Assembly: GCF_014174275.1 (NCBI RefSeq)
Contig: NZ_JABEQK010000001.1
Location: forward strand, 434,001-498,000
DNA length: 64,000 nucleotides
Origin: Gluconacetobacter takamatsuzukensis
Lineage (GTDB): Bacteria; Pseudomonadota; Alphaproteobacteria; Acetobacterales; Acetobacteraceae
Reading direction: 5' to 3'
Shown in pieces: positions 1 through 12,212 of this stretch (position 1 is the first letter of the stretch; every line of letters begins with the position of its first letter). Below the pieces are notes generated by a model, which made no database searches, was not told the DNA's origin, and was given only the letters and a program-made list of their open reading frames with translations. The position numbers were made by a program, and so were the translations under genes.

Positions 1-212
1 GCATGTGTTGAGAACCCTAAGATATAAGCGTCCGAGGCATCATGGCCGAGCCTGTCCGCTCCTGCAAGGCTGGGCGGGAGGGGCGGGCTTCGGTTGACCG
101 GTGGCGGCGTGGGTCCTATCTCAGATGCCGCGCGCGAGAATGCCCTTGCTCCAGTTTCAGCCCGTCCGGGGGTCCGGCCGGGTGTGGGGCCGCGCCATTC
201 CGGAAGGTCTAC

Positions 213-2944
<2,732 letters not shown>

Positions 2945-2945
<1 letters not shown>

Positions 2946-3109
2946 ATGTTGGCCCGGAAACGCGCGCTGGCGGCGATCCGACGCGCGTTTCCTGTGCTCC
3001 GGTGCTCACGGCCTGTATGGCCGCTCCGCTCCGGTGCTCGGAAACACGCGACGGGCGTGCCGCCTTGCGGCACTCTCGCTCGCCAGCCCACGTTTCCGGG
3101 CCAACATTG
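2945..3109 (+). repeat. Structured intergenic repeat, copy A (long form)
   Basis: The ends are perfect 18-nt inverted arms (2945-2962 and 3092-3109). The left arm begins in the secA TGA stop. Inside are a hairpin closed by GTTTCC/GGAAAC, a nested CGGCC/GGCCG hairpin, and a 7-bp stem GTGCCGC/GCGGCAC. The core is shared with copies at 30778, 37497, 38732 and 60421. It is probably the 3' end of the secA transcript and may act as a terminator or mRNA stabiliser; there is no U-tract. Confidence 0.85.
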
Positions 3110-3156
3110 AGCCGGGCCGGTCTATGATTTGATTGAAGAGTTAGAGAAGACGGACG

Positions 3157-3906
3157 ATGGCGGGTCATTCCCAGTTCAAGAACATCATGCATCGCAAGGG
3201 CGCGCAGGATGCGCGTCGGGCGCGGCAGTTTGCCAAGGTGATCCGCGAGATTACCGTGGCGGCGCGGTCGGGTCTGCCTGATCCGGCGAGCAATCCGCGC
3301 CTGCGGGCCGCGATTTCGGCGGCGCGCGAGGTCAACATGCCCAAGGATACGGTCGAGCGCGCGATCAAGAAGGCGACGGGTGCCGGGGGTGGCGACGATT
3401 ACGTGGAAGTGCGTTACGAGGGCTATGGCCCGGCGGGCGTGGCCGTGATCGTCGAGGCGCTGACCGACAACCGCAACCGCACGGCGTCGGACGTGCGGGC
3501 CGCGTTCTCGAAATATGGCGGGTCGCTGGGCGAGACCAATTCGGTGTCGTTCATGTTCACCCGGCTGGGCGTGATCGGCTATCCGGCGAGCGTTGCCAGC
3601 GAGGACGAGATGCTGGAGGCGGCGATCGAGGCGGGTGCCGAGAATGTCGAAAGCTCGACGGAAGGGCATGAGATCACCTGCCCGGTGGAATCGTTCTTCG
3701 CGGTGCGCGATGCGCTGGAGGCGCGTTTCGGCGAGCCGGCGAGCGCGAAATTCGACTGGCGCCCCGGAACGGTGGTGACGCTGGACGAAGACAAGGCGCG
3801 CACCGTGCTGAAGCTGATCGACGTGCTGGACGAGAGCGACGACGTGCAGGCCGTCTACGCCAATTTCGACCTGCCGGACGACGTGGCCGAGAGGCTGTCG
3901 GCCTGA
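3157..3906 (+). CDS. yebC: YebC/PmpR family DNA-binding regulatory protein
   Basis: This is a 249-aa member of the YebC/TACO1 family, identified by the hallmark N-terminus [15 protein letters not shown] and full-length collinearity. Bacterial members bind DNA as local transcription regulators, and some assist translation of proline-rich stretches, as mitochondrial TACO1 does. It is cytosolic. The gene sits directly before ruvC, a very common arrangement in Proteobacteria, so co-transcription with ruvCAB is likely (33 nt gap). The ATG at 3157 follows a purine-rich stretch (agagaagacggac). Regulation cannot be read from the sequence, although the repeat between secA and this gene probably separates the two transcripts. 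Confidence 0.95.
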   Translation: MAGHSQFKNIMHRKGAQDARRARQFAKVIREITVAARSGLPDPASNPRLRAAISAAREVNMPKDTVERAIKKATGAGGGDDYVEVRYEGYGPAGVAVIVEALTDNRNRTASDVRAAFSKYGGSLGETNSVSFMFTRLGVIGYPASVASEDEMLEAAIEAGAENVESSTEGHEITCPVESFFAVRDALEARFGEPASAKFDWRPGTVVTLDEDKARTVLKLIDVLDESDDVQAVYANFDLPDDVAERLSA

Positions 3907-3938
3907 CGGGCCCGATGCCCCCCCGCCCGTCCGCGGGC

Positions 3939-4445
3939 ATGGTCCGGTTGATGGGAATCGATCCGGGCCTGCGGTTTACGGGCTGGGGGATGATCGACGT
4001 GGCGGGCAACCGGCTGTGCCACGTCGCCGATGGCGTGATCGCGACCGATGGCGATGCGGCGGTGCCCGAGCGGCTGCGCTGCCTGCATGATGCGCTGCTG
4101 GAGCTGGTGCATCGGTTTGCGCCCGCCGAGGCGGCGGTCGAGGAAACCTATGTCAACCGCAATGGGTCCTCGACGCTGAAGCTGGGCTATGCGCGCGGGG
4201 TTGCGTTGCTGGTGCCGGCGCTGGCCGGAATCGCGGTTTCCGAATACGGTGCCATGGCGGTGAAGCGGGCGGTGGTCGGCACCGGTGCCGCCAGCAAGGA
4301 TCAGGTGGAGATGATGGTGCGCCGTCTTCTGCCCACGGCGACGATCAGGCGGGCCGATGCTTCGGACGCGCTGGCGGTGGCCATTTGCCATGCGCATCAT
4401 CGCGCCAGCGCCCTGCGCGTGGCGGGCGGGACGCGCACGGCATGA
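3939..4445 (+). CDS. ruvC: Crossover junction endodeoxyribonuclease RuvC
   Basis: This is the Holliday-junction resolvase that nicks two strands symmetrically after RuvAB branch migration. The product is 168 aa from the ATG at 3939. That start gives MVRLMGIDPG, which aligns in length with the MAIILGIDPG start of the E. coli enzyme; an ATG at 3915 would add eight poorly conserved residues. Acidic active-site residues are visible: Asp8 in GIDPG, the Glu pair in VEETYVNRN, and Asp in SDALAVAICH near the C-terminus. The stop overlaps the ruvA start in an ATGA, so the two are translationally coupled in a ruvC-ruvA-ruvB-ybgC operon. Confidence 0.96.
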   Translation: MVRLMGIDPGLRFTGWGMIDVAGNRLCHVADGVIATDGDAAVPERLRCLHDALLELVHRFAPAEAAVEETYVNRNGSSTLKLGYARGVALLVPALAGIAVSEYGAMAVKRAVVGTGAASKDQVEMMVRRLLPTATIRRADASDALAVAICHAHHRASALRVAGGTRTA

Positions 4446-5059
4446 TCGCGCAACTGACCGGGCTGGCCGGGCAGATCGAAGCCGATCGCTGCGTGATCGA
4501 TGTCCATGGCGTGGGGTATCTGGTCCATGCCTCGACGCGTACCCTCTCCGCGCTGCCCAGCCCCCCCGAAGTGACGCGCGTGCTGGTGGAGACCGTGGTG
4601 CGCGAGGATGCGTTCCTGCTCTACGGGTTTGTCGATGCGGCGGAGCGGGACTGGTTCCGGCTGCTGACCACCGTGCAGGGGGTGGGAGCCAAGCTGGCGC
4701 TGGCGATTCTGTCCGCGCTCTCGCCCGCCGACGTGGCGGCCACCATAGCGGCGGCGGACAAGGCGGGGCTGACGCGGGTCTCTGGCGTGGGGGCGCGGCT
4801 GGCGGAGCGGATTCTGTCGGAGCTGCGCGACAAGGCGGGGAAGCTGCCTGTCGGCGCGGGCATCGTGCTGCCGGTGCAGGTGGCTTCGGCCGGGGTCGAG
4901 GGCGATGTCCTGCTGGCGCTGGCGGGGCTGGGCTTCCGCCGGGCCGAGGCGCAGCCGGTGGTGGCGCGGATTTTGGCGCGGCTGAAAGAGGCCGGCACCG
5001 GGCGGGAGGCCGACCTGGACGTGGTAATTCGTGAAAGCCTGCGGGAGCTGGCCCGATGA
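4442..5059 (+). CDS. ruvA: Holliday junction branch migration protein RuvA
   Basis: RuvA binds the four-way junction as a tetramer and loads the RuvB motor. The protein is 205 aa and starts [13 protein letters not shown], the normal start of the OB-fold domain. The double helix-hairpin-helix region is visible around residues 70-130 ([13 protein letters not shown] and [13 protein letters not shown]). The C-terminal domain that contacts RuvB follows a short variable linker. The ATG overlaps the ruvC stop by 4 nt, and its own TGA overlaps the ruvB ATG by 4 nt, so the three proteins are made from one message in a coupled way. Confidence 0.97.
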   Translation: MIAQLTGLAGQIEADRCVIDVHGVGYLVHASTRTLSALPSPPEVTRVLVETVVREDAFLLYGFVDAAERDWFRLLTTVQGVGAKLALAILSALSPADVAATIAAADKAGLTRVSGVGARLAERILSELRDKAGKLPVGAGIVLPVQVASAGVEGDVLLALAGLGFRRAEAQPVVARILARLKEAGTGREADLDVVIRESLRELAR

Positions 5060-6102
5060 GCGAGCTGCCCCCCCGCGCGGTCGATCCCGGGCGCATGGAC
5101 GAGGATGCGGCCGAGGCCGGGCTGCGCCCGCAGACGCTTGAGGATTTTACCGGGCAGAAGGCCAGCCGCGAGAACCTGGCGATCTTTATCGCCGCCGCGC
5201 GCGCGCGGGGCGAGGCGATGGACCATGTGCTGCTGCACGGGCCGCCGGGCCTGGGCAAGACGACGCTGGCGCAGATCGTGGCGCGCGAGCTGGGGGTGGG
5301 GTTTCGGGCGACCTCGGGGCCGGTGATCCAGCGCGCGGGGGACCTGGCGGCGATCCTGACCAACCTGCAGCCGCGCGACGTGCTGTTCATCGACGAGATT
5401 CATCGCCTGCAACCGGCGATCGAGGAAATCCTGTATCCGGCGATGGAGGATTTCCAGCTGGACCTGATCATCGGCGAGGGGCCGGCCGCGCGGTCGGTGC
5501 GGATCGACCTGTCGCCCTTTACCCTGGTCGCGGCGACCACGCGGGCCGGGCTGCTGGCGACCCCGCTGCGCGACCGGTTCGGCATTCCGCTGCGGCTGGT
5601 GTTCTACACCGCCGAGGAATTGCGGCGGATCGTCTCGCGCGGGGCGCGGAAGCTGCAATTCGACCTGACGCCGGAGGGGGCGGAGGAAATCGCCCGCCGG
5701 TCGCGCGGGACGCCGCGCATCGCGGGGCGCCTGCTGCGGCGGGTGCGGGATTTTGCCGCGGTTTCGGGTGCCGGTGCGGTGGACCGGGTGATGGCCGATG
5801 CGGCGCTGTCGCGGCTGGAAGTCGATTCGCTGGGGCTGGATGCGATGGACCGCCGCTATCTGCGGCGGATCGCGGAATATCATCATGGCGGGCCGGTCGG
5901 CGTCGAGACGCTGGCGGCGGCGCTGGCCGAGGCGCGCGATACGCTGGAAGACGTGGTCGAGCCCTATCTGATCCAGGAAGGGCTGGTGCTGCGGACCAGC
6001 CGCGGGCGGATGCTGGGCGAGCGCGGATGGCGGCATCTGGGGCTGGAACCGCCGCCCCGGCAGGCGGGCCAGGGGGATCTTTTGCTGGGAGAAGACGGAT
6101 GA
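5056..6102 (+). CDS. ruvB: Holliday junction branch migration ATPase RuvB
   Basis: RuvB is the hexameric AAA+ helicase that drives branch migration with RuvA. It has 348 aa. The Walker A motif GPPGLGKTT is at residues 62-70 and the Walker B box IDEIH at 112-116. The sensor 1 region (VAATTRAG) and the arginine of the sensor 2 segment ([16 protein letters not shown]) follow, and the C-terminal winged helix binds DNA. The start overlaps the ruvA stop, and the stop overlaps the ybgC start (ATGA). Nothing is unusual. Confidence 0.98.
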   Translation: MSELPPRAVDPGRMDEDAAEAGLRPQTLEDFTGQKASRENLAIFIAAARARGEAMDHVLLHGPPGLGKTTLAQIVARELGVGFRATSGPVIQRAGDLAAILTNLQPRDVLFIDEIHRLQPAIEEILYPAMEDFQLDLIIGEGPAARSVRIDLSPFTLVAATTRAGLLATPLRDRFGIPLRLVFYTAEELRRIVSRGARKLQFDLTPEGAEEIARRSRGTPRIAGRLLRRVRDFAAVSGAGAVDRVMADAALSRLEVDSLGLDAMDRRYLRRIAEYHHGGPVGVETLAAALAEARDTLEDVVEPYLIQEGLVLRTSRGRMLGERGWRHLGLEPPPRQAGQGDLLLGEDG

Positions 6103-6503
6103 AGCACAGCATTCCGTTTCGCGTCTATTACGAGGATACCGACGCGGGGGGTGTTGTCTATCATGCCCGCTACCTGGCCTTTGCCGAGCGGGCGCGGACC
6201 GAGGCGATTCGCGGGCTGGGGCGCTCGGCGTTTTCGCTGCTGGAAGAATTCGGGCTGGCCTTCGTCATTCATCGCGCCGCCATCGACTACAGGCGGCCGC
6301 TGCGGCTTGACGATGTCGTGACCGTGACGACGCGGCTGATCGAGCTGGGCTCGGCCAGTTGCCGGCTGGAGCAGGAGTTCCTGCTGGAAGACAAATGCTG
6401 CGCCCATCTGGACGTCCGGCTGGCCTGCGTGCGTGCCGCCGACGGCCGGGCTGCCCGATTTCCGCCTTTATGGCATGATCTTCTGACCCGGTTGCTGGAT
6501 TAG
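6099..6503 (+). CDS. ybgC: Tol-Pal system-associated acyl-CoA thioesterase YbgC
   Basis: This is a 134-aa hot-dog fold acyl-CoA thioesterase. The family signature [16 protein letters not shown] near the N-terminus contains the catalytic Asp. In other Proteobacteria YbgC acts on acyl-CoAs or acyl carrier protein at the membrane and is almost always the first gene of the tol-pal operon, as here. The ATG at 6099 overlaps the ruvB stop, linking the recombination operon with the envelope operon. The frame is open further upstream inside ruvB, but [15 protein letters not shown] is the expected start. A 193-nt gap follows before tolQ. Confidence 0.95.
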   Translation: MKHSIPFRVYYEDTDAGGVVYHARYLAFAERARTEAIRGLGRSAFSLLEEFGLAFVIHRAAIDYRRPLRLDDVVTVTTRLIELGSASCRLEQEFLLEDKCCAHLDVRLACVRAADGRAARFPPLWHDLLTRLLD

Positions 6504-6696
6504 GACGACGCGTTTTTTCGCGTTTTCGTCCAGGGGGGAAATTTTTCCGCAAGGCTGCTGCGTCCCCCCCCGGGGGGTGCTTCTGCTTTCTTCTGGAAGC
6601 CTATAAGGAACAGTGAGGAAAGCAGTGTAGGGCTGCCCCGACTCGGCGTCGGGATCGCGGTGCCGAAGCTGCGTGCGGAAGGTGCAGGAGGCGTTT

Positions 6697-7413
6697 TTGG
6701 ACCAAGCGGTTAACGCGGCGAATCTGGGCGCGGCGGCGTCCGACCTGTCGCTGTGGAGTTTGTTTCTGCACGCGGCGATCGTCGTCAAGCTGGTGATGAT
6801 CGGCCTGGCGGTCAGCAGCGTCATCGTATGGGGCATCATCTTCGACAAGATCGTGACCCTGCGCCGCGTGAATCGCGAGGCGTCGGCGTTCGAGGACAAG
6901 TTCTGGTCGGGCGGCAGCCTGGACGATCTGTACGAATCCGACGGCGCCAAGCCGCTGCATCCGGTGGCGGCCGTGTTCGGCGCCGCGATGGGCGAATGGC
7001 GCCGTTCGGCGCGCATCGCGGGCATCGACCTGGCGCGCGGCGGGGTGAAGGAGCGGGTGGACCGCGCCATGAACATCACCATCACGCGCGAGATGGAGCG
7101 GCTGGGTCGCTGGATGATCTTCCTGGCCACGATCGGGCCGGTGGCGCCGTTTATCGGCCTGTTCGGCACCGTGTGGGGCATCATGCATGCGTTCGGGTCG
7201 ATCGCGGCGATGCACAACACCAACCTGGCCGTGGTGGCCCCCGGTATTTCCGAGGCGCTGTTCGCCACCGCCATCGGCCTTGTGACCGCCATTCCCGCGG
7301 TGATCGCCTATAACGTCATCAGCAACAGTCTGGGACTGTTCGAGGACCGGATGGCGGCGTTCGGCACCGAATTCGCCGCGATCCTGTCCCGCCAGTCCGA
7401 AGAAAGGGGCTGA
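6697..7413 (+). CDS. tolQ: Tol-Pal system proton channel subunit TolQ
   Basis: TolQ is an inner-membrane protein of the MotA/TolQ/ExbB family. With TolR it harvests proton motive force to energise TolA during cell division and outer-membrane constriction. Three membrane segments are visible: one near residues 15-45 and two in the C-terminal half (FLATIGPVAPFIGLFGTVWG and the ALFATAIGLVTAIPAV region). I favour a TTG start at 6697 because AGGAGG lies 5 nt upstream (6686-6691); a GTG at 6673 in the same frame is the alternative and adds eight residues. TolQ precedes tolR by 3 nt. Confidence 0.95.
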   Translation: MDQAVNAANLGAAASDLSLWSLFLHAAIVVKLVMIGLAVSSVIVWGIIFDKIVTLRRVNREASAFEDKFWSGGSLDDLYESDGAKPLHPVAAVFGAAMGEWRRSARIAGIDLARGGVKERVDRAMNITITREMERLGRWMIFLATIGPVAPFIGLFGTVWGIMHAFGSIAAMHNTNLAVVAPGISEALFATAIGLVTAIPAVIAYNVISNSLGLFEDRMAAFGTEFAAILSRQSEERG

Positions 7414-7416
7414 ACC

Positions 7417-7860
<444 letters not shown>

Positions 7861-7887
7861 CCGCCATCGGGTAGGAGAGCCGCCGTC

Positions 7888-8880
7888 GTGGTTCCGCCGC
7901 GTCGTTCCGAACGTAATCTGATGCGGTGGTCGATCGTCGCATCGGGTGTCGCGCATATGGTGCTGCTGGCGGCCGTGCTGCTGGGGCTGACGGTGCCCGT
8001 GCCGCCCGAGCCGCCGCCGCCGCCCACGATCGAGATGGAATTCGCCCCCTCGGACAGTGGCGGGACGCCGCACAAGGCCGACAAGCCGGCGCCCAAGCCG
8101 GCGCCCGCCCCGGCGCCGGTGCCGCAGGATGCCCCGCCGGCGCCCACGCCGCCGGTGAAGGCGCCGAACGAGGAAGCGGCCCCGCCGCCGCCTCCGCCGC
8201 CGCCCATGCCGCCGCCGCCGGAAACGCCGCCGGTGAAGCTGCCCGATACCCCGGTGCCGCCCAAGGTCGAGCAGCCGTCGCCCGATGCCGTGCCCGCGCC
8301 GCCGGCCCTGCCGTCGCCGCCCGTGCCCTCGCACGAGACGGCGCCGCCGTCGCCGCAGCCCGAGCCCGCGCCGTTGCCGAAGATGCAGCAATTCTCGCAC
8401 ATCACGCAGCCGAACGAGACGAAGAAGGCGGTGCCGGATACCCATTCGCTGCTGGCGACGCTGGATGCGTTCCGCGCCGACCAGAAGCAGACCCATCCGC
8501 CCAAGGCCCGGGCGAACCCGCTGCAGGGCGGCGCGCCCGACGGCGGTGGCGCGCCGGATGGCGACATTACCAGCGCGCTGAGCTCGGCCGAGCAGAAGGC
8601 GATCGGGAATGCCGTGCGCCGCTGCTACACCGAGGATACGGCGGCGAAGGATTACGCGCAGTTTGTGGCCCATCTGGTGGTGACGGTGGACGGCACGGGC
8701 ATGGCCCGCATCGTGCAGTTCGCGCCCGAGACCCAGGCGCGGATGGCGGGTGATTCGTCCTATCGCGCGCTGGCCGAGCGGGCGCGGGCGGCGGTGCTGA
8801 GCCCGACCTGCGCGCAACTGCCCATACCCAAGGCGATGCTGGGGCAAACCCGGCAGCTCAAATTCGTTTTCCGTCCGTGA
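7888..8880 (+). CDS. tolA: TolA-like cell envelope protein
   Basis: This is a 330-aa TolA homologue, identified by position between tolR and tolB and by architecture. It has one N-terminal transmembrane helix (residues 13-32), a long proline-rich periplasmic spacer (about residues 36-170, many PP, PAP and PVP runs), and a C-terminal globular domain with a conserved Cys pair region (RRCYTEDTAAKDYAQ and SPTCAQLP). TolA transmits TolQR force to TolB and Pal. The extended Pro-rich spacer replaces the Ala/Lys-rich helical domain of the E. coli protein, as is usual in alphaproteobacteria. The GTG at 7888 follows AGGAG at 7873-7877; ATG 7921 is a less likely start. Confidence 0.9.
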   Translation: MVPPRRSERNLMRWSIVASGVAHMVLLAAVLLGLTVPVPPEPPPPPTIEMEFAPSDSGGTPHKADKPAPKPAPAPAPVPQDAPPAPTPPVKAPNEEAAPPPPPPPPMPPPPETPPVKLPDTPVPPKVEQPSPDAVPAPPALPSPPVPSHETAPPSPQPEPAPLPKMQQFSHITQPNETKKAVPDTHSLLATLDAFRADQKQTHPPKARANPLQGGAPDGGGAPDGDITSALSSAEQKAIGNAVRRCYTEDTAAKDYAQFVAHLVVTVDGTGMARIVQFAPETQARMAGDSSYRALAERARAAVLSPTCAQLPIPKAMLGQTRQLKFVFRP

Positions 8881-8943
8881 GGCAGCCCGGGCGCTGCCCG
8901 GTCCCCCAGGTGCTGCCCGGCCGATCTGTTCGAGGAGAAGACC

Positions 8944-10317
8944 ATGCGTCCCAGTGACCTTTCGCCGATATCCGATGCCCAGGCCGCGCTGCTGGCGACC
9001 CATCTCGGCCGCCGCGCCCTGCTGGGGGCCGGGGGGATGGCCGCCGGCGTGATGGCCATGCCGCTGTCGGCGCTGGCCCAGGCCGCGCCCGGCGGCGCGG
9101 GCGATGCCGAGATTACGGTGGACCAGGCGCGCACGGCGCCGATTCCCATCGTCATTCCGGTGCTGGGCGGCGATGCTGGCCAGCAGGTCAGCAGCGTGAT
9201 TTCCGGCGACCTGGGCAATTGCGGCCTGTTTACCCCGATCGATGCCGCGCTGCCGGTCGGCGTGCCGGATTTCGGCACCTACAAGTCGCTGGGCGCGCGG
9301 GCGCTGGTCAGCGGCACGGCCACCACCGGCGCCGGGGGGCTGCGCGTGGAGTTCCGGCTGTGGGACGTGCTGACCGGGCAGCAGATCCAGGGCACCGCCT
9401 ATACGGCGGGCGCCGGGGATGCGCGCAAGATCGCACATATCATCGCCGATGTGATCTATGAGCGGCTGCTGGGCGAGAAGGGCTATTTCAATTCGCGGAT
9501 CGCGTATATCGCCCGTTCCGGCCCGCGCGCGCACCAGACGACGCGGCTGGCGATCATGGATCAGGACGGGGCCAACAGCCATTACCTGTCCGGCGGCCAG
9601 TGGCTGACCCTGACCCCGCGTTTCAGCCCGGTCAGCGAACAGCTTGCGTTCATGTCCTACGCCAACAACCGGCCGCGCGTGTATGTGCTGAGCCTGGCGA
9701 CGGGGCGGCAGCAATTGCTGGGCGATTTCGACGGGATTTCGTTCGCGCCGCGCTTCGCGCCCGATGGGCGGACGGTCGTGATGTCCGTCACGCGTGGCGG
9801 GGGATCGGATATCTATACGGTCGACCTGGCCTCGCGCGCCAAGCGGCAGCTGACCAGCTCCGGCGCCATCGATACCAGCCCGTGCTTCAGCCCCGACGGA
9901 TCGCAGATCGTCTTCAACTCGGATCGGGGGGGATCGCCGCAGCTTTACATCATGAGTGCCGGCGGCGGCGGGGCGAAGCGGATTTCGTACGGCAACGGGA
10001 CCTATGGCTCGCCGGTCTGGTCGCCGCGCGGCGACCTGATCGCCTTTACCCGCATCGCCAATGGCAGCTTCTCGCTGGGCGTGATGGCGCCCGACGGCAC
10101 CGGCGAGCGGATCCTGACCCAGGGCTTTACCGTGGATACGCCGACCTTCTGCCCCAATGGCCGGGTGCTGGCCTTCTGCCGCCAGACGGCGGCCGGGGCG
10201 GGGGGCGCCGGGTTCTCGTCCTCGATCGGGACGATCGATATTACCGGCTTCCACGAGCGCTCGATTCCGGCGGTCGGTATGTCGTCGGATCCTGCCTGGT
10301 CCCCGCTGAACGGTTGA
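8944..10317 (+). CDS. tolB: Tol-Pal system beta-propeller protein TolB
   Basis: TolB is the periplasmic protein that binds Pal and TolA. The product is 457 aa: an N-terminal alpha/beta domain (about residues 60-190) followed by WD40-like (PD40) repeats, visible as [28 protein letters not shown] and [14 protein letters not shown]. The leader is unusual: a hydrophilic stretch of about 20 residues precedes [10 protein letters not shown] and a hydrophobic segment ending ALAQA, which resembles a twin-arginine (Tat) signal more than a Sec signal. The gene is 63 nt after tolA. An untranslated gap of 246 nt separates it from pal. Confidence 0.95.
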   Translation: MRPSDLSPISDAQAALLATHLGRRALLGAGGMAAGVMAMPLSALAQAAPGGAGDAEITVDQARTAPIPIVIPVLGGDAGQQVSSVISGDLGNCGLFTPIDAALPVGVPDFGTYKSLGARALVSGTATTGAGGLRVEFRLWDVLTGQQIQGTAYTAGAGDARKIAHIIADVIYERLLGEKGYFNSRIAYIARSGPRAHQTTRLAIMDQDGANSHYLSGGQWLTLTPRFSPVSEQLAFMSYANNRPRVYVLSLATGRQQLLGDFDGISFAPRFAPDGRTVVMSVTRGGGSDIYTVDLASRAKRQLTSSGAIDTSPCFSPDGSQIVFNSDRGGSPQLYIMSAGGGGAKRISYGNGTYGSPVWSPRGDLIAFTRIANGSFSLGVMAPDGTGERILTQGFTVDTPTFCPNGRVLAFCRQTAAGAGGAGFSSSIGTIDITGFHERSIPAVGMSSDPAWSPLNG

Positions 10318-10563
10318 AAACATGGCGGGAATGGCGCGCTACTGTGCTTTTCCCGCCGATGTACAAAACAAGATGCCCGGCATGTGTTACGGGCATCTTG
10401 ACGGTCTGTCACGTCTGGCGCTAACGGGCAGTGGGCTCCACTGTTCGCATAGTTCTGTCGTCGGGTTGTTGACGGAACAAAACGAGTGTCGGAACCAGAT
10501 AAAGCTTACCGGCAACTTAATCATATGGTTCCGTGCGGGAACCGATCTCAGGATCTAAAACCA

Positions 10564-11040
10564 ATGAGACTGAAGCTTCTTGGTGCGCTTGGCATGGCCG
10601 TGTTTCTCGCGGCGTGCTCGGACGATACGAACAAGGGCGCCACGACCGGAACCGGTGCCGCCGCCCAGAGCACTGGCGTGACGCCCGGCAGCGAAGCCGA
10701 CCTGGTCGCCAATGTCGGCGATCGCGTCTTCTTCGAACTGAACAAGAACAACCTGTCCAGCGAAGCCCAGGCGACGTTGGACCGCCAGGCCGCCTGGCTG
10801 GCGAAGTACCCGCAGGTCACCGTGCAGCTGGCCGGCAACTGTGACGATCGCGGCACCGAAGAGTACAACATCGCCCTGGGCGAGCGTCGTGCCAATGCGG
10901 CGCGCGACTACCTGGTGGCCAAGGGCGTTGCCGCCTCGCGCATCACGACGATCTCCTACGGCAAGGATCGTCCGACCGCGACGGGCGACAGCGAAGAGTC
11001 CTGGGCCCAGAACCGTAACAGCATCACGTCGGTTCGCTGA
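10564..11040 (+). CDS. pal: Peptidoglycan-associated lipoprotein Pal
   Basis: Pal is an outer-membrane lipoprotein that binds peptidoglycan through an OmpA-like domain and TolB on the periplasmic side. From the ATG at 10564 the product is 158 aa, with a signal peptide and a lipobox LAAC whose lipidated Cys is residue 18. The OmpA C-like domain follows a short Ser/Thr/Gly linker, with the motif GNCDDRGTEEYNIALGERRA. Upstream in-frame codons from 10486 would ruin the signal peptide. A possible promoter lies in the 246-nt gap after tolB (TTGACG at 10398-10403, 17-nt spacer, CTAACG). A strong terminator follows the gene. Confidence 0.96.
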   Translation: MRLKLLGALGMAVFLAACSDDTNKGATTGTGAAAQSTGVTPGSEADLVANVGDRVFFELNKNNLSSEAQATLDRQAAWLAKYPQVTVQLAGNCDDRGTEEYNIALGERRANAARDYLVAKGVAASRITTISYGKDRPTATGDSEESWAQNRNSITSVR

Positions 11041-11073
11041 GCGAACCGGCCGACGCGTTCGTTCGGCTGAAGG

Positions 11074-11113
11074 AAGCCGGCCAGGTGTCTCACCTGGCCG
11101 GCTTTTTTATTTT
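11074..11113 (+). terminator. Rho-independent terminator after pal
   Basis: A perfect 14-bp stem (11074-11087 with 11091-11104) closed by a 3-nt loop is followed by a T-rich run (ttttatttt). It lies 33 nt after the pal stop, so it should end the ybgC-tolQRAB-pal transcript and give cpoB its own promoter. Confidence 0.93.
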
Positions 11114-11264
11114 ACGGCTGCCGCTTCTTCATGGCTGGGGCGTGCGAGATCTCTTTCCGCGTTCGGGGCGGGCGTGCATAAGAGGCTGTTTATGACCTCG
11201 TATCGTCGCGTCCGGCGATCGGCATCGGTCCGGCCGACGGTGCGTTTATGGAGACATCCGTATC

Positions 11265-12212
11265 ATGCGGTCTGTTGCCTTCCGCCCTTTTTCGTTGTCT
11301 CGACATCGCGGGCTGACCCCGTGCGCAAGGGGGTTGGCGATCCTGACCCTGCTGGCCGGCCTGTCGCCGCTGGCGGTGCGCGCGCAGGACGCCGAGCAAA
11401 TGACGAGTCGTGAAGGGATCGCGCTGCAGAACCAGATCATGGATCTGCGCCAGCAGCTTTCGCAGATGCAGTCGGCGGGGCCCGGGCAGGGCAATATCCT
11501 TCCGCCCCCCGCGCCCGAGGCCGGCGGTGGCAATGGGGGCCCGCCGGTGGCCGGTGGCGGCGACCTGACCGCGCAACTGCTGGACCGGGTGATGACCCTG
11601 GAACAGCAGGTGCGCGACATGCGCGGGCAGCTCGACCAGCTGACCAACCAGGTGCAGCAGCAGAACGCGACCCTGGCGAAGCAGATCGACGACATGAATT
11701 TCGCCATGCAGAATGGCGGGCACCCGGCGCCGCGGCCGGCTGCGGCACCGGCCGAGGCGCCGGATGCGCCTGCCGAGGCCGGCCCTGCCGCGCCTGCCCC
11801 GGACGGGGAGGAGGCGCCGGCGGCCAAGCGCACCCCCGAGATCGTGCTGCGGGACGGCAATGCGGCCTTGATGCATGGGGATTATGCGGGGGCGCAAGCG
11901 GCGGCCAAGCAGGTGCTGGCGGGTCCGCGCGGCCCGTTGCAGATCGATGCGCAGTTTCTGATGGCGCAGTCGCTGGCCGGGCAGAAGCAGTATCGCCAGT
12001 CGGCCGTCGCCTATTACGATACCTATAACCGCTCGCCGCGTTCGGGCCGTGCGCCCGATGCGCTGCTGGGGGTGACGGCGTCGCTGCTGGCGATGGGGGA
12101 CAAGAATTCGGCATGCCAGGCGCTGGCCAAGCTGAAGAGCGAGTTCCCGTCGCCGGCGCCGCGCGTGAAGACGGCCGAGACGGCCTATCGCACCCGCGCG
12201 GGATGCCACTGA
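11265..12212 (+). CDS. cpoB: Cell division coordinator CpoB (YbgF)
   Basis: This is a periplasmic TPR protein of the Tol-Pal system that coordinates peptidoglycan synthesis with outer-membrane constriction. It has 315 aa with a signal peptide ending near AVRAQ (about residue 41). Next comes a coiled-coil trimerisation segment rich in Gln/Leu (residues 50-150, for example IMDLRQQLSQMQ and DQLTNQVQQQNA) and a Pro/Ala linker. A C-terminal TPR domain starts at TPEIVLRDGNAALMHGDY. Its place after pal matches other Proteobacteria, although here a terminator intervenes. Its last 10 nt overlap the start of tilS. Confidence 0.93.
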   Translation: MRSVAFRPFSLSRHRGLTPCARGLAILTLLAGLSPLAVRAQDAEQMTSREGIALQNQIMDLRQQLSQMQSAGPGQGNILPPPAPEAGGGNGGPPVAGGGDLTAQLLDRVMTLEQQVRDMRGQLDQLTNQVQQQNATLAKQIDDMNFAMQNGGHPAPRPAAAPAEAPDAPAEAGPAAPAPDGEEAPAAKRTPEIVLRDGNAALMHGDYAGAQAAAKQVLAGPRGPLQIDAQFLMAQSLAGQKQYRQSAVAYYDTYNRSPRSGRAPDALLGVTASLLAMGDKNSACQALAKLKSEFPSPAPRVKTAETAYRTRAGCH

